Assembly (NCBI RefSeq): GCF_037975245.1
Contig: NC_092568.1
Span: 34,962,501 to 35,024,500 of the forward strand
Source: Apostichopus japonicus
Taxonomy: Eukaryota > Echinodermata > Holothuroidea > Aspidochirotida > Stichopodidae
Direction of reading: 5' to 3'
Length of the DNA stretch: 62,000 nucleotides
In this document: positions 21,261-33,148 of the stretch, one piece after another
How the letters are laid out: every line of letters starts with the position of its first letter
Numbering within the stretch: position 1 is the first letter of the stretch
Position numbers and translations under genes: made by a program
The notes under the pieces: model-generated
Database searches by the model: none
Seen by the model: only the letters and a program-made list of their open reading frames with translations
Told to the model about the DNA's origin: nothing

Positions 21261-22306
21261 AATTACCCCTAATACCGCAGGCTTTAAAACACAGCCAAAG
21301 TTGGAAGTATACTCCTACTTGCCAATACCTACTATAACAATGATGATAAATGAAAGTTTAACACTTGTTACCAAATACCGGTATGCATTGGATTAGGGCG
21401 TACAATACAGGTCTGTAACGCAATGCGAAGTGATCAGTGTATTGGCTAATTTTCTTCGTCCCTTTACACGGTGGTTGTTTGAAGGATGTTAGAATATGGC
21501 GATTTCATTTGAATGAAGAACAAACAAAATTAGCTATCTTATCACTTATACTTTTGAAAATACTGACCCACATATAGGAACCTAAGAAAAGTGATATCTC
21601 AGTCTCTCATTTTGTTCTATAATTGTCAGATCACATTAGAATCAAAGGAAACTATGCCAAAGAGTCAAAATTGATCAAATTAGGGAATATATATATATAT
21701 ATAGTCCAGGTCAAACTTGGTATAATTCCATAAAAGTTGATGCTTTATATAAGTCACCGTCTCTAACGGAAGTTACGGATATGGAGCGCAGATGGGGTCA
21801 TAACATTATTCCGCGTTATATATGCTAAGTGGTATCCAGACAAGAAATGAACCAATCAGTGAATAGCTTTGCCTTTACGTCATACGCTGAACTTCGACGT
21901 AGCAATACAAGTTTGATAAAGACCCGACGCAACTCGATTGTTGTTACGTGGAAAATCGGGAAGAGTCGACCAGTGTGCTCGGGTTTATGACCTTGATTGG
22001 TCATGGATTATGACAGTTTTAAGTCGGCCTCATCCGAGAAAACTGAACATGTAGCGTTTTCCCGTCTGGCAGTCGTCCAGTAAAGTTTTAACAAATATAA
22101 CCAATCAAGGATTCACAAATTCGCATGTGACCTAAAGGAGCCCCGGTTGTTAAACAGCAAACAGTTGTTGTGTGCAATGAATAGTCAGTCAGTGAGCGGG
22201 GATCAGTGGTATAAATATTAGTCTTCACGATTAATGACTTCCATGTAATGGCAGTCGGGATGAGTCTGTTCGGGATCATTCGTACAGTGTGTGGCGGGCT
22301 TTACAA
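21261..22306. other. Intergenic stretch, no gene seen
   Basis: AT-rich with a short (TA)n at 21689-21702. A smaller CpG-rich patch at 21905-21975 contains GGGAAGAGTCGAC, the near-complement of GTGACTCTTCCCGAC at 20821, so the whole 20.8-22.0 kb interval could be one degraded element. Confidence 0.35.
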
Positions 22307-23871
22307 ATGACCCCCAGAGCCGTATATAGAGAGTTTGGCCAACCATGTAACCGATTTGGATTGGTCGAGAGGGAAAACGCCCACACAGGGTGGTAAAATA
22401 GGTCCACTTGAAAACTTTATAGCAGGCGACACGCATACTCACAGTGTATAGACTATCGTTTGTGTACACGAAAAAAGTACGAAATTATGAAAGAAATGGT
22501 GCTGAGGATGCTGCAATCGGTCAGAACATGGATATTGTTGTTTGATTTTCCGACTGACCATAAAAGAAGAGGAATTTTTTGGAAGTAGAAAGAAAAAGAT
22601 GGAGATCTAATGAAAAAAAGTCTGTGTAGCCTAGGCCCATACTAGCCATAGGCCCTAGTGTAATACGAGTAATGTACAAGCATTGCGAGAATTTTACGTT
22701 CAGACTGGTTCTTGTAATTACATGCATGGCTATTCTCTCTCGTTTTACGATCCACAAATTCGATTTCATTATGCCAGCTCTTCTAATCATATATGCATGG
22801 CAGTTTCAGTCGCACATATAGTTATCCTAATTCCTAGTTATTAGCCTAGCCTAAAAAAGTATATCACTTTTAGTTTAATGTAAAAGGGTGGGCTAGCCTC
22901 TAGGCATCACGTAAAGCCCTAATCCTTAGTTAAGCCCGAAGCATAAGTTAAGCCTGGGCTTAGTTAGACCTGGACCATTCTTGCTATTACTACAACTGTT
23001 ATAGCACATTACATAATATGGCACAGTATAAGGCCCAATTAAACTAGGTCTATGGAAAACAAAGTAGCCTAGGCCTAAACTAGTTAGGCTAGGTCTATAC
23101 TCATTGGCAACTTGTGGGTTGTGTACACATACAGGCCTAATTATATAGACCCTTTTAGTATGCCATAAACAAGTGCCCAAATGGTTAAATGATCTTGGTT
23201 TGTGTTAATTGTCAGCATTGGCCTAGCCTTTTTAGGCTAACATGAATTCAGCCTAATTTTTTCTTCTTCAAAAGTATAGCCTAGGCCTTGGTTTAATTTG
23301 GATGCAGTCAACTATCATTTATCAAAGTTGCATCAGTACCTCCTTATTCCCTTAATTGACACCCACATTGACGATTGAAGTTAAAAAAATCTTTTTAAAT
23401 TATCTTTAGACAGTAAATTTTAACTCCCTGAATTTCAGGACTTTTTTTACAAATCAAAGGTGACATGTGCTCTGAAGAAAAACTCCTAACATAAAAAGCC
23501 ACAGTTAGCAGACTGTGATAAAGACGAACCTGGTGAGTGACTACTAGACTGAAATCCAGTTCCTGCAACCACAGCAATAAAGTCTTTGTTTTAATCAATG
23601 CACTTGTGTGTTTGAAACTTTCAAATGGACACTCAATGGCAGTTGGTTAAGATATAAGGTTTTACCTTCATCATGGAGAGTTGAAGGGAATCTGCCTCAT
23701 CATCTGAATAATGGACTCAAGGATAGCAACAAATCATGATTGGATAATGATTTTGAGCAAGTAAATATCTGGCAATTTGAAAGTTTGTATTATTTTTTAC
23801 ATATTATTTAAGCTGTTTAGCTCACACACGAGCAAAAGATCAAGTGACAACAACCGATGCAGTATATTTAA

Positions 23872-24226
23872 AGGTATTGAAGACTTGCCCTAAACCGCAT
23901 GCCGCGCTCTGAAAAAGTTTACTTTCTGTTGCTTGCAAGTGAAGTTTTTTTTGTGTCGCTACAAAATGCAGACAGTAATGAAACCTGATACCTTGTTATC
24001 TTTTATCTAGACCTGAGATGTCCACGCTACTATGTGCACTGTGTTGTGGGTATTGACTGTGATGTTTGTATTGACTGTACACTAATGTCTATTTACAGAT
24101 GGTAGCAAGCTGTGTGTGTATTTTCTGGGATCAATGGTGGTGTCTAACACTTCTGTTACACCGCATTCGAAACTAGGTCAGATAACCGGCATGAGACGTT
24201 TCTTTGTGCGGGAGTCTCCACACCCT
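23872..24226. mobile_element. TTAA-type MITE inside the P element
   Basis: The left end AGGTATTGAAGACTTGCC and the right end (complement AGGGTGTGGAGACTCCCG) match at 10 of the first 14 bases. Both are directly flanked by TTAA (23868-23871 and 24227-24230). TTAA targets are used by piggyBac and Kolobok elements. The element is 355 bp with no ORF. Confidence 0.65.
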
Positions 24227-24585
24227 TTAAGGAGAAGTATTTATATCCCATTAATAGAGAAAGAATTATGTTTCAATTGGTAGCATGCAACTTAAAATTT
24301 TGCAAACATTAGATACAATCAAACAATAACAAGGTTCATTTACAAGGTAATCTACTGCCCTTTATTTCACATTAGTCTGTCACATCAGAAGGTCACAGCT
24401 TTCAATAATTATACAAACAAATTCCCTTGATGGGTGCTTCGTTAGATTCTTGCAATTTTCAAGTTTATCAATGTAATAAGTTCTGAATGTGGCAATGTGG
24501 AGAAGTTTTGGGATAATCTGTGGATAAGACTGCCAGACTATCAACAAGATTACACATCCATGCAACTCCAATTGCTTCCTTCACC

Positions 24586-25068
24586 TCCTTGCAGATGTAC
24601 CACATGTCCAAAAAAAAGTCAGCATTGGTTAATGTAATTAAAATCTGGCTTCCTCCTGAGCTGGCAAATACACATGAATTGTCAAGTACAGAGGTCAGTG
24701 TGAAACCACTGAAAGATCTTCTCAGCTTTCAAGAAAACAAAGACTTGAAGCCAAATTGACAGAGGCCACACTGATACCATTCCACTCTCATAAGATGAAG
24801 GTATCACACACACTTCATTTTGCTTCTGCGATGCAGTACCTGGTAGACTGTGAGGGTCACCCAATGGATGTTTTAACAACTGCCTGGTTTATAGAGCTCT
24901 GCAACAGATAATTCATCCTAATGTCTAGTCGTCATCCTGTCATGGCCTTGAGCAAGTTGAACCCACTTCAACACAAAGCAGCTATTGAATTCTTGTCTAG
25001 GTACTGTCAAATCCACATCACCATCATTGCTGGTTCCAGCTACGCTGACCATGATAAAAGAGTACAAT
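24586..25068 (+). pseudogene. P-element/THAP9-like transposase fragment
   Basis: Frame 1 gives LQMYHMSKKKSALVNVI and VKPLKDLLSFQENKDLKP. After a one-base frame change near 24756, frame 2 gives KLTEATLIPFHSHKMKV, YLVDCEGHPMDVLTTAWFIE, a stop at 24909-24911, then FILMSSRHPVMALSKLNPLQ, HKAAIEFL and a stop at 25067-25069. The order (DxCHMxK, QExxxLKPAxKLTExHxxPxxxxKMKV, TAxFIExxxxWFDxMxSR) is that of P/THAP9-type transposases as I remember the family. No N-terminal THAP zinc finger was located upstream. The fragment covers perhaps a quarter of a full transposase. Confidence 0.72.
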
Positions 25069-26545
25069 GAGGGTTTTTTAATTCACCCAACAGAGCTTGC
25101 ATTCCAGTACCTTTGGGCAGCTGAAAAGATATTCAGAAATTGTTATATATGAGTGTGTTTGTATGCATACATATGTGTGATTTTCTTGCTTTACAGAACA
25201 GCTCCATTTTGATAAGCTATGTAACGTGGAAACCTGCCAATCATATGTTTGAAATAGGACAGGCTGAAACGATTCTTAAATGAAAAGCTTAACGACTTCT
25301 TGCATTTTTATACATCACTGTTCAGGTAAGGCCAGTAAGGGCAGTATGAAGAATAAGTAACAATTAATAATTATCATTATGGCCATTTGCTGTCTGCATA
25401 ATAACAAACTGATTGATGTCATCAGCCCTGTGCTCAGTTGACAACACTGACAAGTAGGCACACTATGTCAGTGTGATCCATGAAACCTTATTAAGGACAT
25501 GACCGTATAGTATATTTGTTAATGGAAAATACATAAGCTACAACATACACCAGTATTCAGTTGTTGCAGGTTTTTTTTTTCTCGACAGACCCATTCAATC
25601 TGTTGCACCTACTATAGCCTAGTACTACATTCCTGAGAAATTAACACCACAATATCAGTCTTAGGTTTGCCCACAGACTCCCAACTATTGCTAACTCCTA
25701 CACTCAAGTATATAGTTTAGTTTAGTAGAAAAACAGACCAGGAGAGACATTCAAGTCCCCATTAAGGACCCTAAGGCTATATGAGAGGAATAAAACCGAG
25801 GACAACAAATTTCATACCCAATTACAATGCTTAATGTACTCATCCAAAGTATTCTTAAACCCATTCACACTACTTGCAATTCAACCTTCTCAGGCAAACC
25901 ATTCCATCCATTCACAACCCTTGTATAAGTTGTATTAGACTTTAGAGAAAAAGTTATGCCGAATATTAATCCTACTATGTAACTTCTGGAGTTTAATACA
26001 ATAACCTCTGGTACAACTACTTTTTGGCAAACCTGAAAAGATCAGTGAAGCATAAGTTGTCATTTTATGTGTAGGCCTACTTAATTTAATTGAAGGATCT
26101 ATTAATGTAGGCCTGATGCTATAGTTGTGCGTCTGTAATCTAGCCTAGCCTGGACTGTGATGTGTGCTTTTCGTTTGTATGACTAAAGTAGGACTAGTAG
26201 TATGAGGCGTAAAATAAAACAAGTGTAATGACAAGTTTTCAGCTAGTTTTCTATGCATTTCAGGTGTGAAGATAAACGTAAATGTCATTAACTAACGCAT
26301 ACTCTAATTCATTACCTGATATCCATTTTGTTCCTCGTATGCCTGTCAAAATCTGACATTCTGAGTCGCTTCGTTTGTTCGCAACGAGCACAGTGTGCAA
26401 AGCTGCTATATATTGTGTGTGGTGTTTTTCGTGTTTCGCGCAACTGGTAACGACAACTGGACCTATTTTGATGCCCATGGTTTTCGTGTGACGTCACAAA
26501 TCGCCAGTTGGCCAAACTCTCTCTATATACGGCTCTGATGACCCC

Positions 26546-28106
26546 GGAACGCAGAACGGTGGAGAAGTGGACATAACGACCGGTGCTCGTTTCGGTCACA
26601 TGCACATTTATGAAACCATGGTCTGTTATACTTGTTAAAACTGTACAGTTTCAGTCGTGGTCGTCGTAGTGGTAGTGGTCAGTCGAGCAGTATTTGGGCG
26701 GGCTTAAATTAGTTCCTACAAAGCGTCGTCGAAATTCCACGTCAGGATGTTGCAGTTACTGTCAAGTTTCTGTTATTTAAATAAAAATTTAACATAGTAA
26801 GCTATACGTTTGTAAATTAGGTGCCCCTTCTCCTCCCCACCGAAAAAAAGAAAAGAAAAAAAAATATTACATTAAATGATAAAAAAAAGTGGTATAACCT
26901 GGCCTCATTTAAATTTGTACTAAACAAACGTAGTTTAAATCCTGAAAATGATAGCACCATTTTCCCAAAAAGACAATTTCTCAAAGCGGAGGGGACAACT
27001 GTTCAAAAATGATGTTAAATTTTATCCGCAAACCATCACCAGCAGGCTACACTGTCCCCCTTTAACAGAAAGTAGGACGCTCCGCGTAGAATATTTAATA
27101 AATAATACGCTGCTTATAATCAGTCAAGGAAATTTTCATATCTGATATAATCCTTGTTTGTTTATTAACAAAATTTACTTCCACCAGTATAAAAATAAAT
27201 GCAATGAATACCTGTGCAAATATATTTTGCTTTAAAAATAGCCAACTACAACGATATCTTTCAGTTTATTAAAAAGAAAATATGGAAGTGAATTCCGGAT
27301 AAGATATGACCTTTAGTACTGCATTCGATTTGTCAAAAAAATTGTAAAAAGGATCGGTGGGGTAAAAACAAAAAATCGGTTTTCTTAGCTTTTCGGAGAA
27401 AAATCGATACTAGTATATATTTAAACGGTATATGCAGTTAAAATAACAAAGAACAACATGTTATGTTTCAAAATCGTTATTTTGAAATGATTACTAAAGT
27501 TAATTTTGATTTTGGGGAGTTTTCAGGGCTTTTCATTTTTTTGTTGTTGTAAATAACAACTTGAGCAGGAAGGAACGGATTCCATTTAGTTGATGTATAA
27601 TATATACGGCGTTTCATGTTACCATATATGCACATGCTAAAAATGAAAACTGTGGATGACTATACACCCTACAGAATCGACTCTCGTGTTATTCAACGTT
27701 CACTTTATTTCTCCATATTCATTGAATATATTAGTAATTAACTTAAATTAATTAAATTTAGTTATATATTTTCCTTGTCGATGTATCGTCATGGTTTTTA
27801 TAAGACAAGTAAATTACGCAAAACAAAAACATGGTTTAATCAGAATTTGGACGAAACTCAGTAGAAAGTAAGTTATTATCGAATTCAGATATTAATTACG
27901 TGTAATGAATATTCATAAGGAAGGAAAAAATATCAATATACACCCATGACCCACCTTCGCTAGAAATCCATCTGAAATGCTTTTGTTTGTGAAGGATATA
28001 TGCATATGAAGTGTGCGTTTTTGTCTTTGTTTCATGTTCATAGGAATGCATTTTCTTTATACCATATCTCTTTACCATCAACCCTTACTGTGGTAATATA
28101 TATGTT
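26546..28106. other. Intergenic stretch, no gene seen
   Basis: AT-rich, with an A-rich run at 26837-26890. No gene, TE ends or tandem repeat were recognised. Confidence 0.4.
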
Positions 28107-28128
28107 GGGGTGGGGGTGGGGGTGGGGG
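28107..28128 (+). other. G-quadruplex motif
   Basis: Four runs of 4-5 G are separated by single T residues, an ideal short-loop G4 sequence on the plus strand. Confidence 0.85.
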
Positions 28129-29911
28129 CAGTGGACCCACACCCTTCAGACACCCATATAAACTCACTCACTGTTTCGAAACAGGCTATTGTGTGATGCA
28201 CAACGCATGCCTTGGATACTCAAAAGCAAATCGTTTCGTTTTTCACTCGATTGAGTAAATTTCTAATTAACGCACTATTCTTTCGCACGGAATGACAGTG
28301 ACGTCACCATGACGTCGAAGAAGATGCAGTCAGCTGCAGGCTACAAGCGTTATGAAGGATTCATATGCACATTATTTTATCTAGTTGTAAAGTTTGATCT
28401 ACTATAGGAAAGTTCATGTACTATTGATATCTATATTGGATGTGTAGGCGACAAAAATTCAGAATTGAAAGGTTAGTATATGTGCTTTCTCAGAAAAAAT
28501 TAGCCCCCGCTTCGAGAAATGCAACAGCAATATAAAGACAATTATTAACGAGATTACATTTCCTTATGGATCAAAATTGTCTTGCAAAATATTCCTGGAG
28601 GTTGATATTTGCGATATCTCTAGCTTAAATCATCACATTTTTCCATGAATATTATTTGGCAGTGATGAGGTCACACGCGGAGTAATAGTCATTCACGTTC
28701 AGGGCTGCAGGAAATACAGACACAAGCGCAATCATCATTATTGATCTATGTAATATAAATAACTGTCTTGAACAACTCCCCTAACAACCCCCCCCCCCAC
28801 CCCCACCCCACCCCTCACCCTCACTCCACCCGGCAGCCAGAAGATACAAACCTAGCCATCATCATTGGTCTAAGGAAACTTTTTATTGCATTTAACTGTT
28901 CCTTCAAACACAAGATTTACAGCTTGATCAAGTCTAAATATGACGTCATAGAGCCACATGTGCTTCAATATCTTATATGTGCTTCTTTATTTATTACCAA
29001 CGTTCAATTTTCTGTATTGTTTTGCAAATGTTGAATCTAAAATATTTAAAATATTTACATAATATGTTGGTGTCAATGCTACTAGCTGTCAACCATCTAT
29101 ATTGCAAAAATAAAAAGAATAATAAAGAAAAAGTAAAAGTTGTTCAGATTCTACTAGCACTATGACATCACAGATTTGCAAAGGGACAGATCTTTAGATA
29201 CGAATTTTAAACGCGGATATCTCTTAAATGGAGCAGTTTATGGGAGTTTTTCTTGCACAAAGATCTCTTTAACCTTAAGATAAAGATGGGGCTTTGCTCA
29301 CTTAAAGTTCTCTGAGGACTACTTGCACACTACTCTGTGTGAGTGTTGTTTATATTTTATATTACCTGAAGCATATGTATACTTCTTCTTCCAATCTCCG
29401 ACATGCACGTCATGTGACGTCACAAGAGGACACATTCCCCAAGCCAAAATATTTAATTGAAGAAGTTATTCTCTGGCTAGATTTATAGAGGTTAAAACCT
29501 AGACTAGTGTGTCTTGGGTAAATTTACCTGTTTTTTTCTTGATTTAAAAATTTGTCATAAATTGTCACTGACCGACGCAGACTGGAAATTGAGATTTTTA
29601 TAATTTTCGCCCGCAGATTTTCTGGCCATTTCTCGGACGTCACAAATGTAAATGGTGTCTATAAGAGCAGATACATGGTGACGATGCACGTCGTTTAACT
29701 GCAACTAACCTATTTGCAGGGTGGCCAGTTTGGCAATTTTTCAAATTTCCTTGGCCGGAGGAAAATTATTGTTCCGGCCAAACAGCACATTTGCTTTTTC
29801 TAGTCTTTTCTTTATAGCCTATACCAAAATTTAAGAAGAAAAAAGTAGCAGGAAATTGTTAAATTCCCTCAATGAACATTCAGTTCGAACTTTTCATGCT
29901 GTTCAGTTCGA
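28129..29911. other. Intergenic stretch, no gene seen
   Basis: Contains a C-rich tract at 28788-28830 (G4 potential on the minus strand). CRE-like TGACGTCA palindromes occur at about 28301, 28941 and 29415. No coding sequence was recognised. Confidence 0.4.
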
Positions 29912-29971
29912 CGCATGTTCAGGCGCGGCGGAACGGAAAAATTATTGGGGGGGCTAATGTGTGGAGACTAT

Positions 29972-30760
29972 CAGAGCCTTATATAGAGAGAGTTGCGACA
30001 ACTGAAATTTGGGCGCCATTTTGGGGCCAAATGGGCAACATACAGTATGTGTGGGAATGGGCATTCAGGTGGATAGGAGAATTTTTCGATGGCATTGTAG
30101 AAGTGTGAGCGGGATTCTGGGTTTTATTTTTGGCCTGATAATGTTGTGGTGCTTTTGGGCGCCGAGGCTGTGTAAGTAGGGCGTCGAGTGTCGAACGGGA
30201 GGGGGGGGGGGGGATTGGCTGCGCTCAAGTTCAAGGGGATGAGGTTGGCACATTTGGAAGTCCAAATTCAACAGTTGATATTCTGGTACGGTAAAATTGT
30301 ATTATGACTGGTTATATATCATATTGTAACACATAATTGCACAGTTACGAATAATGTACATTCTTCCATTGTTGCCATGGTAACCAAACAAAGCCTGTGA
30401 TTGGTCAAAATTGGGATTAACTGTAACTTGAGCTAGCAATGGCTGATGAAGTTGATATTTGGACATGTGACTGGTACTGACATGGTGCACAGAATCATGA
30501 AGCTAGGTCTTTGAAACTTGGTTGCTATGGTAACTAAATGGACCAATTACATCAGGCTTGGGGCGATTACATCTGAATGTAATCGATTACGATTACTTGA
30601 GATGTATGATTACGATTACGATTACAGCCTAAAGTTGAAGTAATCGATTACGATTACATTGTAATGTAATCGTGATTGCAATCATGATTACATTGTGGTT
30701 ACTTGCACAATCCTCTGTATATCTGTTTAATATAACTCTCTGCCGGGAAATAAGGCTCTG
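29972..30760. mobile_element. P-type MITE nested in copy 2
   Basis: The ends CAGAGCCTTATATAGAGAG and ...ATAAGGCTCTG are inverted repeats of at least 11 bp, and the left end matches the TIR of the 4.2-kb P element at 22315. The perfect 8-bp TSD GAGACTAT lies at 29964-29971 and 30761-30768. Removing the insert restores the sequence seen uninterrupted at 15850-15860. There is no transposase. Near 30560-30690 TAATCGATTACGATTAC-type words recur in both orientations, and a G-tract lies at 30201-30214. Confidence 0.88.
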
Positions 30761-31033
30761 GAGACTATCTAAGCGGAGCGCCACCATCGGTTGGCGCGGA
30801 GCGTACAAGAAAATGTTGGGTTTTTTCAAACCCCCAGATGGCCGGAAACGGCACTTCCCGAGTGTTTAATGCTGCAAATACCTAGCCCTAAAATATGGGT
30901 CTCAAGCCTGCAATTTCTCAGATTGCACGTAAAAGTCTGTAAAAACATTGTAATTTGTATATTCGATGGTGTTCTAAGAGAGTAGCTATTACTCGTAGTG
31001 TACTCGCAAAGACGTTTTTGAGTGTAGTAAGCG

Positions 31034-31437
31034 CAGTGGCGGAGCTAGGGGTATTGGTCAGGGGGGGGGGCAAGAATGGTCTGTAGGGGCACTTTCGACA
31101 CTATCTAAGCGGAGCGCCACCACAGGTTGGCGCGGAGCGTACAGAGAATTTTTGAGTAAAGTTACTCCCTAGATTGCAGGAAATGACCCTTTCTGGGCCT
31201 TGCTAATTTGCAGATAAACGGAGAATAAATAGGTGTCGTCGCCATTTTGTCGGAAAATTACACCAACAGAATATGACAAATGTCAATAGGTATATGAGTG
31301 CGCAATAAAATAGTCAATAATCGCGAATAAGTAAAACGTAGTGAAAAGCTGAAAAGGGCGCCAGCAGTCCATTTGAGTCCGTCAGGGGGGGGGGGGGCAT
31401 CCGCCCCCTGACTGTATATATGGACGCTCCGCCACTA
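31034..31437. mobile_element. hAT-like non-autonomous element, CAGTGGCGGAGC ends
   Basis: The left end CAGTGGCGGAGCTAGG and the right end GCTCCGCCACTA (terminal G changed to A) form inverted repeats of about 12 bp. The 8-bp flanks AGTAAGCG (31026-31033) and AGTAAGGG (31438-31445) match at 7 of 8. A G10 run lies inside the left end and a G14 run with GCATCCGCCCCCTG inside the right end. At 31101-31137 it carries the same GCGGAGCG hairpin module as its host element family. Confidence 0.82.
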
Positions 31438-31982
31438 AGTAAGGGGATGTTGGAGAACTGGCTGAAATGAGGCAAGTCATTGGCCTAAGACGAAGTTGTG
31501 TTACGCTTACCGGTACTCACACTCACTGCTTCCACTTTTCACGGGGCGTGAAGACGCGGTCGGGGTGACAATGTGGTCTATAGCCAGGGGACGGGCCGAG
31601 GGTCCCCCAGCAATTACTAAAATTATTACACCTATATAGTATACGTGTGCATCGGGCAGATCGACAAGTATGCATTGAAAAATGGGCAGATGTACGTTTC
31701 GGAGCCTTGGTAAATATTGGGGGGGCTTATCATGCATTTGCCCCCTCAACTTTTTCATTGGGGGGCTGAGCCCCCCCCCCCCCCCAAGCCCCCCCCCCGG
31801 TTCCGCCGCCACTGCGCATGTGTAAACCTACGAGTCAGTAATGTATCATCATAAACGTGTCATAAGCTAACAGCAAATTCGAATTTGTTTTTCACCCGAT
31901 TTGGCCGACAATTAGGCCAGTTACGTCTCAGAAAAAACCGACAACCCTGCTTGTTGTATATACTTGTAAAAGTGTCGTAGCA

Positions 31983-32025
31983 CCAGGGAGCTGCTACTCT
32001 AACTGTTAGAGTAGCAGCTCCCTGG
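31983..32025. repeat. Near-perfect 43-bp palindrome
   Basis: Arms 31983-32003 and 32005-32025 are perfectly complementary over 21 bp with a single T between them, and one more A-T pair extends outward. The word GTAGCA occurs directly before the left arm and overlaps the end of the right arm, like a short duplication. The transcript would form a very stable hairpin with essentially no loop. Confidence 0.93.
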
Positions 32026-32097
32026 TAGCACAATATATTTGCTCCATTGACTTATGCCAAACAAACCAGGGAATGCCAGTAGTTACTGTATCAATTA

Positions 32098-32152
32098 TTA
32101 GCACTTATTATCACTTATTATTATTATTATCACTTATTATTATTATTATTTT
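32098..32152. repeat. (TTA)n with TCAC interruptions
   Basis: TTA triplets are broken by regularly spaced CACTTATTA words. It lies downstream, in LINE orientation, of the L1-like fragment. Confidence 0.85.
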
Positions 32153-32476
32153 CCCTCCGTTTATTTCAACTATACATTAATATACAAATAACTTATCCAT
32201 TCAAAAATAGCAAAAGTTTAATAACAATGAAGTTGAGCAATACCATGCAGTATAATAACGACCAACATGGCGGACAGAAAACAAATTAATATAATAAGAA
32301 CAATTACAAGAAGTACTACAATTTATAGAAACACTACAAGAATCCCAGACTTACTACAAAAATATTACAACGAATAGTAGCAAAATATAAGAATTGAGGA
32401 TGCGGAATTGCGAAAATATTAAATATTTGAGATATTTAATGAGGAGAAAGCATCCTTGAGTTCCTCGAAATTAATT

Positions 32477-32990
32477 TTATTCTTATTATTCTTTTTTGTT
32501 ATGTCGAAAAATATAGTTTTCCACCTTTAATGCAAACGTGAACTTATGAATAAATTCATTAGAACTTAAGGTCTTGTTTTGACGCTTGGTACTGAAAATA
32601 TAGAACTTAAGATGAAGAATGAGAAAATTATAAGGGTGACGTTTCTTTAATAAAAACCCAAAGAAGAAATCCTCTTTTGTGAAGTGAATATTTATACCAA
32701 TAACCTTACTGACCACTTCACCTATAAAATAAGAAGTGCTGTGACATTCCCAGAAAAGGTGATGAATGGTTTCAATTTACAGAATGAACGTAACGTGTTG
32801 TCAGAGATACCCATGAGGTTAAGGAGTCTGTTGGTTGGAAGAATTCTATGTTAGAAACGGAATTGAAAGTAGGAGAGTCTCGTCTCAGAGATAAGAGTAT
32901 CAAGGCATACTGAAAATGTTACTCCAATCGTGACAACTGAAACCCCTAAACTCTGCTTTCCATTTGGCCATAGCAGTTGGCTCCACAGCA
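32477..32990 (-). pseudogene. L1/Tx1-like LINE ORF2 C-terminal fragment
   Basis: Minus-strand translation in two frames gives AKWKAEF, then LSYFQFRF, RILPTNRLLNLMGISDN and LRSFC. These are followed by HHLFWECHSTSYFIGEVV, KEDFFFGFLL, NFLILHLKFYIFSTKRQNK and KFTFALKVENYIF, then stops at about 32486-32488. The zinc-finger-like FC...HLFWEC segment, then FFG...N..IL..K..IY..R, is typical of the end of LINE ORF2 proteins. There are at least two frame changes and in-frame stops. Its upstream side is replaced by the (ATT)n tract. Confidence 0.8.

Positions 32991-33148
<158 letters not shown>

Larger units (their letters stand above)
22315..26537 (+). mobile_element. P-superfamily DNA transposon, 4.2 kb, decayed
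   Basis: The ends are inverted repeats of about 30 bp: CAGAGCCGTATATAGAGAG then TTTGGCCAAC on the left, with the complementary text closing at 26537 and a 2-bp indel between arms. Perfect 8-bp TSDs ATGACCCC lie at 22307-22314 and 26538-26545. P elements make 8-bp TSDs and have roughly 30-bp TIRs. A decayed P/THAP9-type transposase lies at 24586-25068, which supports P over hAT. The interior also holds a TTAA-flanked MITE (23872-24226) and, at 22.6-23.3 kb, a dense cluster of TAGGCCTA words. Confidence 0.82.
29920..31814. mobile_element. hAT-like non-autonomous element, CAGKSGCGGCGGAAC family, interrupted copy 2
   Basis: It begins CAGGCGCGGCGGAACGG and ends GGTTCCGCCGCCACTG. The 8-bp flanks CGCATGTT (29912-29919) and CGCATGTG (31815-31822) match at 7 of 8. 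It is collinear with 15810-16264 up to about 31030 and again from about 31715. Its middle (31446-31714) differs, so this is a longer subtype. It is split by a P-type MITE (29972-30760) and by another hAT-like element (31034-31437). Confidence 0.83.

Noticed and set aside
28301-29420. CRE (TGACGTCA) promoter cluster
   Set aside because: Scattered single palindromes, also present elsewhere in the window, with no nearby gene or TATA element.
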